Shown here one piece after another: positions 21,561 through 32,119 of a stretch of DNA of 64,000 bases. Within the stretch, counting starts at the first letter, position 1. Each line of letters opens with the position of its first letter. The position numbers and the translations under genes are program-made. The notes under the pieces were generated by a model. The model did not search any database. It worked only from the letters and a program-made list of their open reading frames with translations, and was not told the DNA's origin. Source of the DNA: Phascolarctos cinereus (Eukaryota > Chordata > Mammalia > Diprotodontia > Phascolarctidae); the NCBI RefSeq assembly GCF_002099425.1, contig NW_018344194.1, positions 744,001 to 808,000 of the forward strand. The letters are read 5' to 3'.

Positions 21561-22590
21561 AGAAAGATGAAGCACCCGACTATAAACTCCACCAGACCCA
21601 TCACAGAGTTCCCTTCCCGCCCCACCCCCAAGCTGGGGACATTCCCGACTCAGCCTCGCCACTTTTGGTGGGTGTGAACACAGACAGGGAGAAAATACCA
21701 TCACCCCTGGCATACGAGAGACAAAGGAGCATCCATGGCTAACAGTGCCGTCCACACCAAACACCAAGGAAAGAATCTGCCTCCACTCAGCCCTCCTTGG
21801 CAAAGCACAGAGGGCAGCTTTGAGGAGATACAACGCTGAACGGTCTGTACCGAGGGTAAATGGACAAGACCGTCATTAAATACATCCATTTCAGACACAG
21901 TGGAAAACCTTTCCCCGCCTCATTAAACTGTGCGATGGGGGCGCGGCTGGAAGCCCGGCACCCCAAGCACCTGGGCTAGGCACTCAGGTCCCTTCTCTGG
22001 CCTGCCAACGCAGTGCTCAATGGTACAGAATCACCTCCCTGCAGAATACTCTACTCGGAACACAGACTTCATTCTTAAATTTCAATATCATTCATCACCC
22101 AACATTCAGCATTTCAGAACCTGGAATCAGTATCTTCTGCAGAAAGGCCATGAGTGTGAGGCTTTCCCTAACTTCACCACCCAGCAGAAGCTCCAGGCTT
22201 CACTGAGAGGGGACTGGGGGCGGGGGTGGGAGCTCCAGCATAACACAGTATCTCTGTTAATTAAAAGGGGGGAAATCCAAGTAAGAGATTTTAAAAGAGA
22301 TGTGGTAAGGTGAGCGGTTCTATCTCCCAGCTTCCAGAAGAAACCTTTGCTGATTAAGACCCAGGGTAATGAGGGCAGAGAAAGAGGGGATGGTGTGGCT
22401 TCAAAAGCCAAGATATTGGCATGATAGAAGAGCTGAAGACAAAGGCAGGAAGCAGAAGAATGGGAGAGGCCCAAGGGCGACTCACCTGGGTCTAACAAAA
22501 TGAAGGAGGAAGGCAGGTAACTCTCTTTGTAGGAAGCCCCACCCTTCTGGCCAAAGCACCCCTAGGGACAAAGCCACTGGACCAAGTTAA
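21561..22590. other. unassigned sequence
   Basis: No repeat or gene recognised. An AT-richer part around 22060-22320 has only chance frames. Confidence 0.35.
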
Positions 22591-22596
22591 TACAAA

Positions 22597-23145
22597 CAGC
22601 CTCCTATCACTATCACATGCACACACACACATGCACACACATACCACACACATGTATACACACAGCCTCCTCTCTCACACAAGCACACACACCACACACA
22701 CATATACACACAGCCTCCTGTCTCATACATGCACACACACCACACACACATATACACACAGCCTCCTGTCTCTCACACACACACATGTGCACGCACATGT
22801 ATACACACAGCCTCCTATCTCACACACACCACAGCCTCCTATCTCACACACACATGCGCACACACGTATACACAGTGTCCTGTCTCACATACACACACAC
22901 ACCCCCCCAAAGCCTATCTCACACACACACACTACAGCCTCCTGTATCACACACACATGTGCACACACATGTATACACACAGCTTCCTATCTCACACACG
23001 TACACACCGCACACACAGCCTCCTATCTCACATGCACATGGACACGCACACCACACACATGTATGCACATATCATACATGCATACACACACCACACACAT
23101 GCACACACACACATACCACACACATACACACACACACACACACAA
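22597..23145 (+). repeat. CA-rich minisatellite with CAGCCTCCT anchor
   Basis: Eleven copies of CAGCCTCCTRTCTCACAC or close variants begin at 22597, 22663, 22711, 22759, 22808, 22832, 22873, 22910, 22935, 22980 and 23017. Spacing clusters at 48 bp, with shorter units of 24-45 bp. Between anchors lie CACACATGCACACAC and ATGTATACACAC. All three plus frames are open and His/Thr-rich (up to 259 codons), which is spurious. Confidence 0.95.
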
Positions 23146-23455
23146 TCAAACAAACCAACCCCCCATTCCGAAGCATCACTCCATCTCTTGGTTGTGGGCT
23201 TTTTCCAAAGCTGCCCCCCTTTCTTAAAGTGCCCACTCCCTTGAGAGCGAAGCCAGAGACCCTGGTCCACTCCAAGCCACGGGCCCCCTCCCCTCCCAAG
23301 TGGCAGAGGGTGGGTGCCCTCCAGGATGTCTGGTGGGGGCACATGTCTGACGCCCCCGAGGACTCCACGGGGCCTTGCCATCCACCCCACCAGTGAGGTC
23401 CTAGCTAGCACCTTGGGGCGAGGCCGACCAATTCTCCTAATATGTGTCTTTCTTC
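23146..23455. other. unassigned sequence
   Basis: No repeat or gene recognised between the CA minisatellite and the next L2 end. Confidence 0.35.
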
Positions 23456-23459
23456 CCCA

Positions 23460-23560
23460 ACAAGAAGGTGAGCTCCCTGAGGGCAGGGCCTGCCTTGCTC
23501 TTCTCTCTGTATCCATTGGCCCACTCTGGCCCAATGCTTGGTACTTAGAAAGCTTTCATA
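23460..23560 (+). repeat. L2 3' end
   Basis: AAGGTGAGCTCCCTGAGGGCAGGGCCTGCC ... CTCTGTATCCATTGGCCC ... AATGCTTGGTACTTAG matches the sense L2 terminus. Confidence 0.65.
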
Positions 23561-23799
23561 TGATGCTTCTGTGTGTGGGTCTTCCTGCATCCCAGGGTGG
23601 TGAAAAGGCACAGAATTCCAGTGCTCCTACTTCCTACCCACTCATGGGATTCACCTTCTCTGGGACTCAGCTTCCCTCCTTTATAAAGAAAGGGGGGCTG
23701 CGTGAGTCAGCGTCTAAGGTCCCTCTGCTTTGGTTTTCCCATTTGGAGGGAGTGAAGGAGGGAGAGGGCAGATGGGCCGAAAATGAACAGGGTACGAAT

Positions 23800-23960
23800 C
23801 CATGCAAGTCAAACAGCACTTATTAAATGCCTCCTAGGTGCCAAGCACAAGAGACAGATGGTCAAACCCCAGTCCCTGCCCTCAAGGAGCTGCCAGTCCA
23901 ATGGGGGAGACCCCCCCCCATCAAGTGAGGTGACAAACAAGATGACAACAGGATCATTTC
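23800..23960 (-). repeat. L2 3' end, reverse
   Basis: CACTTATTAAATGCCTCCTAGGTGCCAAGCAC, CCCCAGTCCCTGCCCTCAAGGAGCTGCCAGTCCAATGGGGGAGAC is the antisense L2 terminus, interrupted by a run of C. Confidence 0.75.
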
Positions 23961-24224
23961 ATGGAGAGGGAAGGCATGGCGTTGTGGGGCTCGGGGCTGG
24001 GGAGCTTTGGCTGAGGCCAAACCAGAAACATAGAAGACGAGACGTTACCTCCAGAAAATGGAGCTCTCAGCAGAGCAGTGGCCGTCTAAGGGAAGAAGGC
24101 GGGAAGCGCAGCTGGTCGTGAGCAAGTCCAAGTGTTTGTTCAAAGCACCGAGCCTGGGGTCCGGCGTGGCCCCACCGAAGCCCCAGAGAGACCCGGCACT
24201 GGTGGGAGGAAAGGGCAGGCCACG

Positions 24225-24468
24225 AGCGTTTGTTGGGCACCACGCTAAGCACTTTGGAAAACAGGATCTCAACTGATCCTCACAGAAACCCTGGCGAGGA
24301 GGGGCAATCACTACCTCCACTTTGCAGTTGATGAAACTGAGGCAAACAAAGGTGAAGCGACTTGCCCAGGGTCACACAGCTAGTAAGTGTCTGAGGCCAC
24401 ATTTGAACTCAGGTCCCCCTGACTCCGGGGCCGGCGCTCTATCCACTGCGACACCCACATGTCCCTCT
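24225..24468 (-). repeat. MIR-type CORE-SINE, reverse, near full length
   Basis: TTTGTTGGGCACCACGCTAAGCACTTTGG, ATCCTCACAGAAACCCTGG, TGATGAAACTGAGGC, GACTTGCCCAGGGTCACACAGCTAGTAAGTGTCTGAGG, then TTTGAACTCAGG and CTCTATCCACTGCGACACC. It is among the best preserved CORE-SINEs here. Confidence 0.85.
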
Positions 24469-24514
24469 AGGTGGCTTTCCAAGTCTGACTCAGCCAGCTG
24501 GTTGGTCTGTCAGT

Positions 24515-24660
24515 CATTCAACAGGTACCATCTCTCCCCACCAGGCATTTTCTCTGGCTGCTCCTCCTGCCTGGAATGCCCTCCCTCCTCACCAGGGCTT
24601 TATCCAAGTCTCAGCTCAAACCCCACTTTCCATCAGCTGGAGCAGAGAACGCCTGAGGAC
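24515..24660 (+). repeat. L2 3' region
   Basis: CTCTGGCTGCTCCTCCTGCCTGGAATGCCCTCCC and CAAGTCTCAGCTCAAACCCCACTTTCC follow the sense L2 phrases 'tgttccctctgcctggaatgccctcccc' and 'caaggcccagctcaaatgccacctcc'. Confidence 0.6.
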
Positions 24661-24769
24661 GAGCCCCATGGTCCAAAGCAGTGGGCTGGGGGATAGGGGG
24701 AGAAACCCTCCTTCGCAGGCAGCCTTGCGCTGGCAGGTCATCTGGACTGCGTGGCACCTAGTCCTTCCC

Positions 24770-24882
24770 TATACACTCACACGCACATGTGTGCACATGC
24801 ACACACACACACACATACACGTGTGCGTGCACACACATGCAAAAATGTGCACATGCACGCACACACACACACACATACACCA
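24770..24882 (+). repeat. CA/TG-rich array
   Basis: ACACACACACATACACGTGTGCGTGCACACAC and related strings; alternating purine-pyrimidine DNA. Confidence 0.95.
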
Positions 24883-25227
24883 CTTAAGAGTGGTGATTTC
24901 TAAGCCCCAAGGGCCTTCCCTTTGGCCCCAGTGACACCAGCCTGAATCTAAGAGTGCCCATAAGTGACACACATTTCAATGTCCCTATGGGAAAGTAAAC
25001 CATGGATCACTTCTGAGGCCAGAGTCAAAGACTGGCCTGGGAATAGCAGTCTGGGCCTCAGAAAGGGAAGGACGGCTGTCTGAAAGGCGTCCTGGAAGGA
25101 GGTCCGTGGGCAGAGAGCCCTTTCAGATCCCGAGGAGCAAGAGCCCAGATTCAGCCTGCGTCGAGGCCCAGCTGGGGCAGGGGCAGGGCAGCCTAGCACA
25201 TGTGGCAGAGAGAGCGCGGGCCTGGTG

Positions 25228-25366
25228 CAGTGGGTGGAACCAGGCAGTAACTGAGCCTCTTTATCTCTCTCAGCCTCAGTTTCCTCTTTTGTAAAATAAG
25301 GGGGTTGGATTAGTGGCCTCTGAGGTCCCTTCCATGTATGAAGCTAGGGTCCAATGGTCCTCAGCC
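25228..25366 (+). repeat. MIR3/THER1-type SINE
   Basis: CTCTCAGCCTCAGTTTCCTCTTTTGTAAAATAAGGGGGTTGG then GTGGCCTCTGAGGTCCCTTCCATGTATGAAGC, a clear 3' half of the family. Confidence 0.75.
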
Positions 25367-25369
25367 ACA

Positions 25370-26110
25370 AGCCCCAGAGTGGCCTCCTCCAGGACAGATC
25401 TCTCTCCGTATTTCCCCTGAAATCTGCTCCCTTCCTTCCTTCCTCAAGTAGGAAGAAATGTGGTCCCTGGTCTCTTTGGTGACTTCAAGAGGAAGGTCTC
25501 AAGTGGACTGGCAGAAAATGGCAGGAAACAGAGGCCAGAACTAGCCACTGGGTCTTGGGCCAGGAAGTCTGGTGGAGTGCCAGGACTGACAAAGCCAGAG
25601 TCGCGTCACCAGGCCCATCACGACCACACGTCCCTGGGGATGCACAGACCCCTGGTCTGCTGTTCAGAAGGCCCCCTTCCCTCCTGGAAGAAGTGAGCCA
25701 GCACGGCAATTGCTTTCTGGCCCTCCTGAGTTGGCAAAGCTCGGGCCACACTGCTTCACTGCACCCTCAGAAGCTCCAGAACAAACAGACGCTTTGGACC
25801 AAAATGGCGGTGCCCCCCGGAATGCAGGCTGACACGGCCTGGCCCACTTTGCTAACAATACTTAGGACATTCCTGTCAAACACTGTTAGAGATAACAGAG
25901 TTAAAGCCAACCTTGTATTTCTTTTCCATCAACTAATCAGGTGTGATCTCACCCCATCTAATGGCTTTACCAAACTTCCAAAGGGTGACAATGTGCCTCC
26001 CACCCACAGTTTGCCTTGCTGAACAGGCCTCGTTAGCCTCTGTGTCTATGGTGCCCTGGCCTTCCAGTGACAGGCTTCCCCATCCTCAGCTTGGGGGTCC
26101 TTGGGAAAGA
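25370..26110. other. unassigned sequence
   Basis: No repeat recognised. A 156-codon plus frame (25555-26022) includes a YY1-like CAAAATGGCGGTG at 25800, but the protein has no familiar motif. Confidence 0.35.
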
Positions 26111-26112
26111 GA

Positions 26113-26205
26113 TGGATGGAAGGAAGGAAGGAAGGAAGGAAGGAAGGAAGGAAGGAAGGAAGGAAGGAAGGAAGGAAGGAAGAATGGATGGATGGATAGA
26201 CAGAT
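26113..26205 (+). repeat. (GGAA)n microsatellite with GGAT tail
   Basis: About 16 GGAA units (26117-26181) pass into GGAT units. GGAA arrays of this length are known ETS-factor landing sites in other mammals. Confidence 0.97.
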
Positions 26206-27395
26206 GGATGGGCAGGGAGATCATTTCTGATAGGCCTGGCACCTCGCTAGGTCCAAAATAAGCTGGAGCAGAAAACGTCTGCACCGGAATCCCACAATCC
26301 TGATCAAATCCAGTGGAGAACAAAAGCTCTCCATACAGGTCCATGGGTTCTATCGCCTCACAGGATTTTGGCCTCCCATCACCACACTGACCAGACGTGA
26401 GAACACAGTTCAGTGGGAGAAATCTGCATGAAAATGGCCCCTTCTGCCTCCCCTCCAACTCTCTTTCATAAAAAGGCATTTGTGAGTCTTCCCTCTCTCC
26501 CAATGCATTCCACTGCAATCACACCACGAATAAAATAGGTCTCACAACTAACTCCAGGATGACCTTGGCCATTCCCGTGGATGACCTTGGCCATTCCCAT
26601 CTGATGAGGGGAGGCCACCAAGCATCTGGTCACCACCATTCTTCCTGAAACATCTGCCAGAGAAACCAGCAGTGGCGTAAGCCACACTGGGCTGAGGAGG
26701 TAGGGAGGGGGACTGTCCTACAACACACAGATCATGTTCTAGCTCCAGGACCACTTAATGATGATGAAAGGGGGCCCCGAATCAATCACGAGCAGATCAT
26801 CTTAAGGCCAGGAAACTGCCATGAAACTAAATGTCCAAGGTAGCCAGCACTGAGCTGATTTCCTCTAGGGCAAGACCACCACTTCCCCTCTTTCTTTACC
26901 TGGGACCAGAGATGGGTCACACACTGCAAGGTGGTGGGAGACTCACCACTAAGCAAGCACCCACCACTCCTCCCCAAATCTCCATCAATCGCAGCCCGCC
27001 CACACTGCAATTAGCACAAAGGCCCAAATGTGGACAAACGCTGCTTCCACAGAGCCTGGCACTGCCAGGGCCTCCTCTTAGAGGGCGCTTACCTGGATGG
27101 GTTTGGGAGCTCATTGCGAGCGGGGGCAAGTCCGGTAGATAATTCAGAACAGGTCACAGAGCCCACAGCGGCAGCAGCTCCCAAGAGAGCCAATGTCCCA
27201 CCATCACACACGCACAGACAGGCGGGAGGGGCTAGGCCATGTCCGAGTCACACAGGCATGACTGAGCAAGCAGAAGCAGCTGAAGGAGCAGCCACGGATC
27301 TCAGCAGGCTTTCAGAATCGGGACCTGTGGTCAGAAGGAAAAAAACACAACTTCTCAGATTCAGAAGAGCTCTTAGCTCCCAACTCCATTTCAGC
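26206..27395. other. unassigned sequence
   Basis: No repeat or gene recognised apart from the 22 bp tandem duplication at 26557-26600. Confidence 0.35.
26557..26600 (-). promoter_or_regulatory. 22 bp tandem duplication with two NR5A/ERR-type half-sites
   Basis: Two adjacent 22 bp copies differ at one base. Each contains TGACCTTGG, the reverse complement of CCAAGGTCA, which fits the extended monomer site YCAAGGTCA of NR5A and ERR nuclear receptors. The repeat is seen directly; binding is inferred. Confidence 0.5.
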
Positions 27396-27399
27396 TAGT

Positions 27400-27515
27400 T
27401 TGTTCTGTAAACAAATATTTATTAAGCACCTCCGACATGCCACAGGCTGGGAACACGAGGACCCAAAGAAGAGACCCCTGAGAGAACACCTGGAGCCTAG
27501 AAATGGACAGTCAGT
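27400..27515 (-). repeat. L2 3' end, reverse
   Basis: AAACAAATATTTATTAAGCACCTCCGACATGCCACAGGCTGGGAACACGAGG is the antisense L2 terminus. Confidence 0.65.
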
Positions 27516-27756
27516 GGATTGGAGCATGTGCGTGCTGGGGGACCTCAGGGCTTAAGGAGCCCAGGAAGGAGGGAAGGCCAAACAGAGCAGCTGGGATTGG
27601 CTCCTGGGAGTCACCGGCGCTTAGTGAGAAGGAGGTGACACCTCTAGGCTGACTATTCCTGGGTCCTTCGAGGGATCCCCATGTGACATGAACTTGATGC
27701 CCTGCAGTCTCCGGGATGCCTCCTCTGGACGTGATCCGTCTTATCAATGTCTTTTT

Positions 27757-27908
27757 TATTTCATTTTATTTTATTGGGTGAGGCAATTGGGGTTAAGTGA
27801 CTTGCCTAGGGTCACACAGCTAATGTCAAGTGTCTGAGGCTGCACTTGAACTCAGGTCCTCCTGACTCCAGCTCAGGTGCTCTACCCACTGCGTCACCTA
27901 GCTGCCCC
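27757..27908 (-). repeat. WSINE1-type SINE, complete, reverse
   Basis: The A-tail appears as TTTCATTTTATTTTATTGGG, then GTGAGGCAATTGGGGTTAAGTGAC, GGGTCACACAGCTAATGTCAAGTG and the head CACTGCGTCACCTAGCTGCCCC. It is flanked by a 14 bp target-site duplication with one mismatch, ATCAATGTCTTTTT (27743-27756) and ATCGATGTCTTTTT (27909-27922). The duplication proves an L1-style insertion. Confidence 0.93.
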
Positions 27909-27944
27909 ATCGATGTCTTTTTCAAGCCTAGGGGCAGGCAGCAG

Positions 27945-28150
27945 GGCAGCACAGTGGATCGGGCTCAGGAAGACCTGAGTTCTAATCCAGGCTCAGCCAC
28001 TCACTAGCTGTGTAATGCTGGGCAAGTCACTTTGCCTCTGTCTGCCTTCAGTTTCCTCAACTGTGAAATGAGGATAATAATAACTCCCAGAATATTGGTA
28101 AGGATCAAATGAGATTATCTTTGTAAAATGCATTTAGTATTACTGTCATT
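27945..28150 (+). repeat. MIR-type CORE-SINE, near full length
   Basis: GCAGCACAGTGGATCGGGCTCAGGAAGACCTGAGTTC, CTCACTAGCTGTGTAATGCTGGGCAAGTCAC, TCAGTTTCCTCAACTGTGAAATGAGGATAATAATAAC, and GGATCAAATGAGATTATCTTTGTAAAATGC. All parts are in order. Confidence 0.88.
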
Positions 28151-28344
28151 ATTATTGCTGATTGTTATGAGCACAACTATGTTTAAAATTAATTCCTGGT
28201 ATCCCGAATGGAGCACAATCAGCCCCCATTTTGAAAGCTGTCATCTTCTTACTCCAGCCAGCCACATCCAGTTGCCAGACGTGTGCCATGTCAGCAGCTG
28301 TCTGGAACCCTGACGCGCTAAAGATCACAAGATCCTTGATTAGG

Positions 28345-28480
28345 GCTGGAGGGGGCTTCAGAGACCTGCTAAGCTTCTCATCGTACAGAGGAGGAAACTG
28401 AGGTGGGATGGGGGGGCAATGATTTCCCCAGGATTACCTTGGTTGGAGAGCAGGCCCTCTGACTCGAGATCCACAGTCCC
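28345..28480 (-). repeat. MIR3/THER1-type SINE, reverse
   Basis: GGGCTTCAGAGACCTGCTAAGC, CGTACAGAGGAGGAAACTGAGG and GATTTCCCCAGGATTACC follow the reverse of this family ('gggaccttagagatc ... cagatgaggaaactgagg'). Confidence 0.7.
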
Positions 28481-28965
28481 CACAGTCCACGTCTTGGGCC
28501 TCTCTCTCTCACCAACAAACGAGTCTGTTGCGGCCCCTTCTGTTTCTAAACCTTCTCAAACTTTGGCTCTTCCCTCCCTCACCAGCTTCTCTGTCCTCCA
28601 AATGAAAGGTATTACTTCACAACATCTCCTCATGCCCCTGGACGCTCTGCTGTCTAGGAGACTCTTTACATTGTTTTTAAAGGGAACATTTTGTTTGGAC
28701 GAAAGTGTGAACAATTCCAAGTTTCCCTGGGTTTAAGTTAGAGACTGTGACAGCTATGGCCTAGCAGAAAGGGGCTGCGTGTGGGCTCAGCTTTCAGGCC
28801 CAGTTCAGCCCTTGCCACCCGGCCAGGGGAGCTGGAGGAAGCAGGCTGAGGCGCTGTGCTCCAGCCTTCCGCCTGCCTGCAGAACAAGGGCCGGCACCCC
28901 TCTCCACACCCCAGATTACCCACAGCTGACATGTGCACATCTGCACTCACTTCTCCCAACACCTG
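28481..28965. other. unassigned sequence
   Basis: No repeat or gene recognised. Confidence 0.35.
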
Positions 28966-28969
28966 CCAT

Positions 28970-29070
28970 TTCCCTAGGAGGTGAGCTCCTGGGGGAAGGC
29001 AGGAATCCCCAGCACCCTGGACAGGGCCAGCAAATGGTGGGTGGCTGACAAATGCTTGTGGAGGACAATG
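28970..29070 (+). repeat. L2 3' end
   Basis: CTAGGAGGTGAGCTCCTGGGGGAAGGCAGG ... CCCAGCACCCTGGACAGGGCC ... GCTGACAAATGCTTG matches the sense L2 terminus. Confidence 0.55.
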
Positions 29071-29251
29071 GGTTCCAAAGCCAGGTAGCCGTTGACCACC
29101 TCAGTGACTCTGGACAAGGCGCTCAATGCCTCCAAATCAACCATCCCATGTAATGGACTACAACTCATTTCTCCACCCAGGAGACTCTTTGCCAGGGCCC
29201 GATGGGGCCTGTCTCGCCTGCCTCGGCTCTCGGGTTGGAGTGAGGGGACAG

Positions 29252-29392
29252 AAGATTCAAGGTCCAAGCCAGGCTTCTGCCACTTACCAGCTGTGGGACC
29301 TTAGGCAAGTGACTGTCCCTCTCTGGGCCTCAGTGACCCCATGTGTAAAACAGGGACTAGAACAGGGGGTCGACCTCGACCATCTGCTGGCT
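29252..29392 (+). repeat. MIR3/THER1-type SINE
   Basis: CTTCTGCCACTTACCAGCTGTGGGACCTTAGGCAAGTGAC then GGGCCTCAGTGACCCCATGTGTAAAACAGGG. Confidence 0.7.
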
Positions 29393-29394
29393 AC

Positions 29395-30100
29395 CGGCAT
29401 TCTCTGTGTTGTAATGCACTTTTACGTATTTGGTCGGCTCTTTCCCAAGGCCATTTTAACGCAGTCCAGCCACTCCAGCCCCTGTTTCTGATACCTCAGA
29501 CCAACCCTCCAGCTCTGGATCTAGGATCTCAGGATCTTTTCTGCCAAGAAGCCAGTGTGGAAATCCCAGGGGCCAAGGACGGATGGACATCACGGAACAG
29601 ACTGTCCCCCCAAGTCAGAAGACTCCTCACAGCGCCCACACACCCCACAGGGTCCACCTAGAGCTAGGAATCAGCCCAAGGCTCCCTTCCTGAGCACAGA
29701 CTCCTGAGGACAGGCAGTCAACCTGCTGGCCAAGGCACTACCAGGAGGCACAGGGGCTTCCCTCTGAGGCTCCTAGAGTCCACTAAGTACCTGCCCATGA
29801 CACAACCATCAGGAGGGTCCCCGGGGGTGCCCACAGTCTCCCAGGCAGCTCCTGGCATTCACCGACACTCCCCGGCCCTCTCAGCTTCAGCCTCCGCTAC
29901 CGGCGCAACAGCCGCCCCCAGCCAGTTCTAGCCTGGAGCTGCCAGGGACCTCCCGCATGAACCCGAGCTTTCTCTTCTCCAGGAAAAGCATCCTCAGTCC
30001 CTTCAGCCCAGACTCAGAGCGGGTGACATCAAGGCGCCTTACAAGCCTGACTGCATTCCTCTAGACACACTCCAGCTTTTCAGTGCGGAGAGGAAAGGGA
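29395..30100. other. unassigned sequence
   Basis: No repeat or gene recognised; GC-rich with chance frames only. Confidence 0.35.
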
Positions 30101-30104
30101 AGAG

Positions 30105-30175
30105 CCATGTATGAAGCGCCTCCTATATGTCAGGCGCTGAGCTAAGCCCTTTAAAGACACCATCTCACTTGGTCC
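30105..30175 (-). repeat. MIR 3' end, reverse
   Basis: GTATGAAGCGCCTCCTATATGTCAGGCGCTGAGCTAAGCCCTTTAAAGACACCATCTCACTTGGTCC matches the reverse MIR terminus ('gcgcttactatgtgccaggcactgttctaagcgcttta'). Confidence 0.7.
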
Positions 30176-30177
30176 TG

Positions 30178-30305
30178 CTCCCTAGGTGACCCTGGCACAT
30201 CCCACAAGCTCCCTGGGCCTCAGTGTCCCCATCTGTAAAATGACGGGGTAGTTGGGATGGCCTCCAGAGCTGGGGTGCTGGGATGACCACAGGGTACCTC
30301 CTAGG
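30178..30305 (+). repeat. MIR3/THER1-type SINE 3' part
   Basis: CTCCCTAGGTGACCCTGGCACATCCC, CCTGGGCCTCAGTGTCCCCATCTGTAAAATGACGGGG and GTTGGGATGGCCTCCAGAGCTGG. Confidence 0.65.
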
Positions 30306-30669
30306 TCCTCGCCCTCCCTGCCCCGGGGTGAGCCTCCACCTAATTCATGGTTAATTTGTAAAATAATTTACAAGAGCTCTGATGCTGCAAGTGACAGATC
30401 GGGAAGGAGGAGTGGAAACTGGCCAAGAGGAGGCCCGCAGGCTCTCCGCGAGGGCCCTATTCCTTCCCTCCCTTCTCTGAAGGTGGCCCTGGCCACCTTC
30501 AGTCATGCAGAGTAGAACAGCACAGGACACTGGGATCCCTCTGGGAGCCAGAGCTCAAGAGTGTGCTCAGAGAAAAGGGAAAAGAGGAAGGGTATGCTTT
30601 CTGCTAAGTCCCTTCCCCAGGTTGGTGATAACTGGCCCATCTCCTTCCCGCTGCACTGCTGGCTGGTAC

Positions 30670-30800
30670 AGGGGCGTGAGGAGGAAAGAACGCTGGGGTG
30701 AGAGCTGGGGGACCTGGGCAGTCCCTTCCCCTCCCTGGGCTGCATAAAAAGACTCCAATGGCCCTTCCAACTCTAAATCTACCATCCTGAGTCCCTTCCC
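30670..30800 (+). repeat. MIR3/THER1-type SINE fragment
   Basis: TCCCTGGGCTGCATAAAAAGACTCCAATGGCCCTTCCAACTCTAAATCTACCATCCTGAG keeps the family's 3' tail almost intact. Confidence 0.65.
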
Positions 30801-31171
30801 CATCTACAAAATGAGGGACTTAGACAAGGGGACCCCTGAACTCCCTTCTGTCCTGAAATCCATGAGGGTCAGTGAAAATGCCCCGTAGGGTTTCTGCCTG
30901 ACTTTATAGACATGAAATCCAGCCTCTGGTCTACAGAGAGCAATCACACCTCCTACAAAGACACTTCCGAATGGGGTGATTTCATGTTCTCCCTGCAGAC
31001 GTGCTCCAGGCAATATCGCCCAGAAAACAGTGCCTAGGTGGGGGGCTCACACGGCTGGGAAACAGCAGAGAATCTTGGATTGCTTCCACCATGCTGGTTT
31101 TTAAAATTCCTTGTTATAATGGATGGCTCTTTGACAGGAGGAGGGGAAGGCACAGGGTGAAACCCAGGCAA

Positions 31172-31350
31172 TGGAAGTAGCTAGACAGCACTGAGCTTGG
31201 AGTCTGGAAGTCCTGGATTCAAATCCAGCTTCAAAGACCTGGGGCAAGTGAATTACCCTCTCTCGTCTAGAGGATAATAATTATACTGTCTGCGCAGGGA
31301 TGCTGGGAGAGAACGTAGTGCAACCTTCAGATGATAGAGAAAGGCTTGTG
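31172..31350 (+). repeat. MIR-type CORE-SINE
   Basis: GAGCTTGGAGTCTGGAAGTCCTGGATTCAAATCCAGCTTC, GGGGCAAGTGAATTACC, then GAGGATAATAATTATACTGTC. Head, core and tail are in order. Confidence 0.75.
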
Positions 31351-31444
31351 AGCTGACTCTACTTACCCATGGAGCAGCAGTTAGCCAAGTCTGAGGGGCC
31401 CTTTCTCTGACTCAGGGACCTGAAGCAAAGTACTGTCTAAACCC

Positions 31445-32118
31445 CAAAACTCCCTCCCCTTCCCCCATCTGTGTCTCTCTCCCTCCCACTCTCTCTGCTG
31501 GCTGGCTCCCTCGCTGCCCGCCTCTCTCTCCATCTCTCCATCTCCCTCTGTGTCTGTGTGTCTTTGTCCCTCTTTCTCCCCCTCCCCCTGACTCTCTCTC
31601 TGTCTGTCTCTCTGTCTCTCTTCTCTCCCTCCCACTCTCTCTGCTGTCTGTCTCTCCCTCTCCCTCTAACTCTCTCTGGGTATATCTCTGTCTCTCCTCT
31701 CCCTCTTGTCTGTCCATCTGTCTGTCTGTCTATATCTCCCTCTCCATCTCATCTCTCTCTCTCTCTCTCTGTCTCTCTGTCTCTCCCCTCAACCCTGTCT
31801 ATCCATCTGTCTTGTCTGTCTCCACTTCCATCTCTAACATTTCTGCATGTCTCTGTCTTTGTCTCTTCCCCTTGCCTTTGTCTGTGCATGTCTCTCTTTC
31901 CTTCTCTCTTCCCCCCACTCTCTTTGCTGTCTGTCTCTCCCGCTCCCTTCCTCCTTCTCCCTCTAACTCTCCGCTTCCATCTCTCCTTCTGTCTCTTGGT
32001 GTATATCTGCGTCTCCCCTGTCCCAACTCCTGTCTGTCCATCTGTCAGTCTGTCTGGTTCCCTCTCTATCTCCTCTGTTTCTCTCCTTCTCTCTGTCTGT
32101 CTGTCTCTGTCTCTCTCT
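31445..32118 (+). repeat. pyrimidine-rich (TCTC/TCTG)n block with larger repeats
   Basis: About 670 bp of C/T with G interruptions. The string CACTCTCTYTGCTG recurs at 31488, 31633 and 31916 (spacing 145 and 283 bp), each time after a CCTCCC/CCCCCC run. TGTCTGTCCATCTGTC recurs at about 31709 and 32030. All plus frames are open and Ser/Leu-rich, and the minus frames are Arg/Glu-rich. Confidence 0.93.
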
Positions 32119-32119
32119 G

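Noticed and set aside
22597-23145. Regular repeats with spacers, superficially like a CRISPR array
   Set aside because: Spacers are CA repeats, the anchors drift in sequence and spacing, and the DNA is mammalian.
22617-23396. 259-codon His/Thr-rich frame with zinc-binding look
   Set aside because: It is the CA minisatellite; two further frames are equally open and similar in content.
25555-26022. Frame with MAVPPGMQADTAWPTLLTIL that resembles a gene start at AAAATGGCGG
   Set aside because: No family match that I recognise and no exon signals; kept only as a YY1-like motif note.
27941-28040. tRNA-like A and B box sequence at SINE heads
   Set aside because: These are SINE promoters derived from tRNA, without the full cloverleaf of a working tRNA gene.
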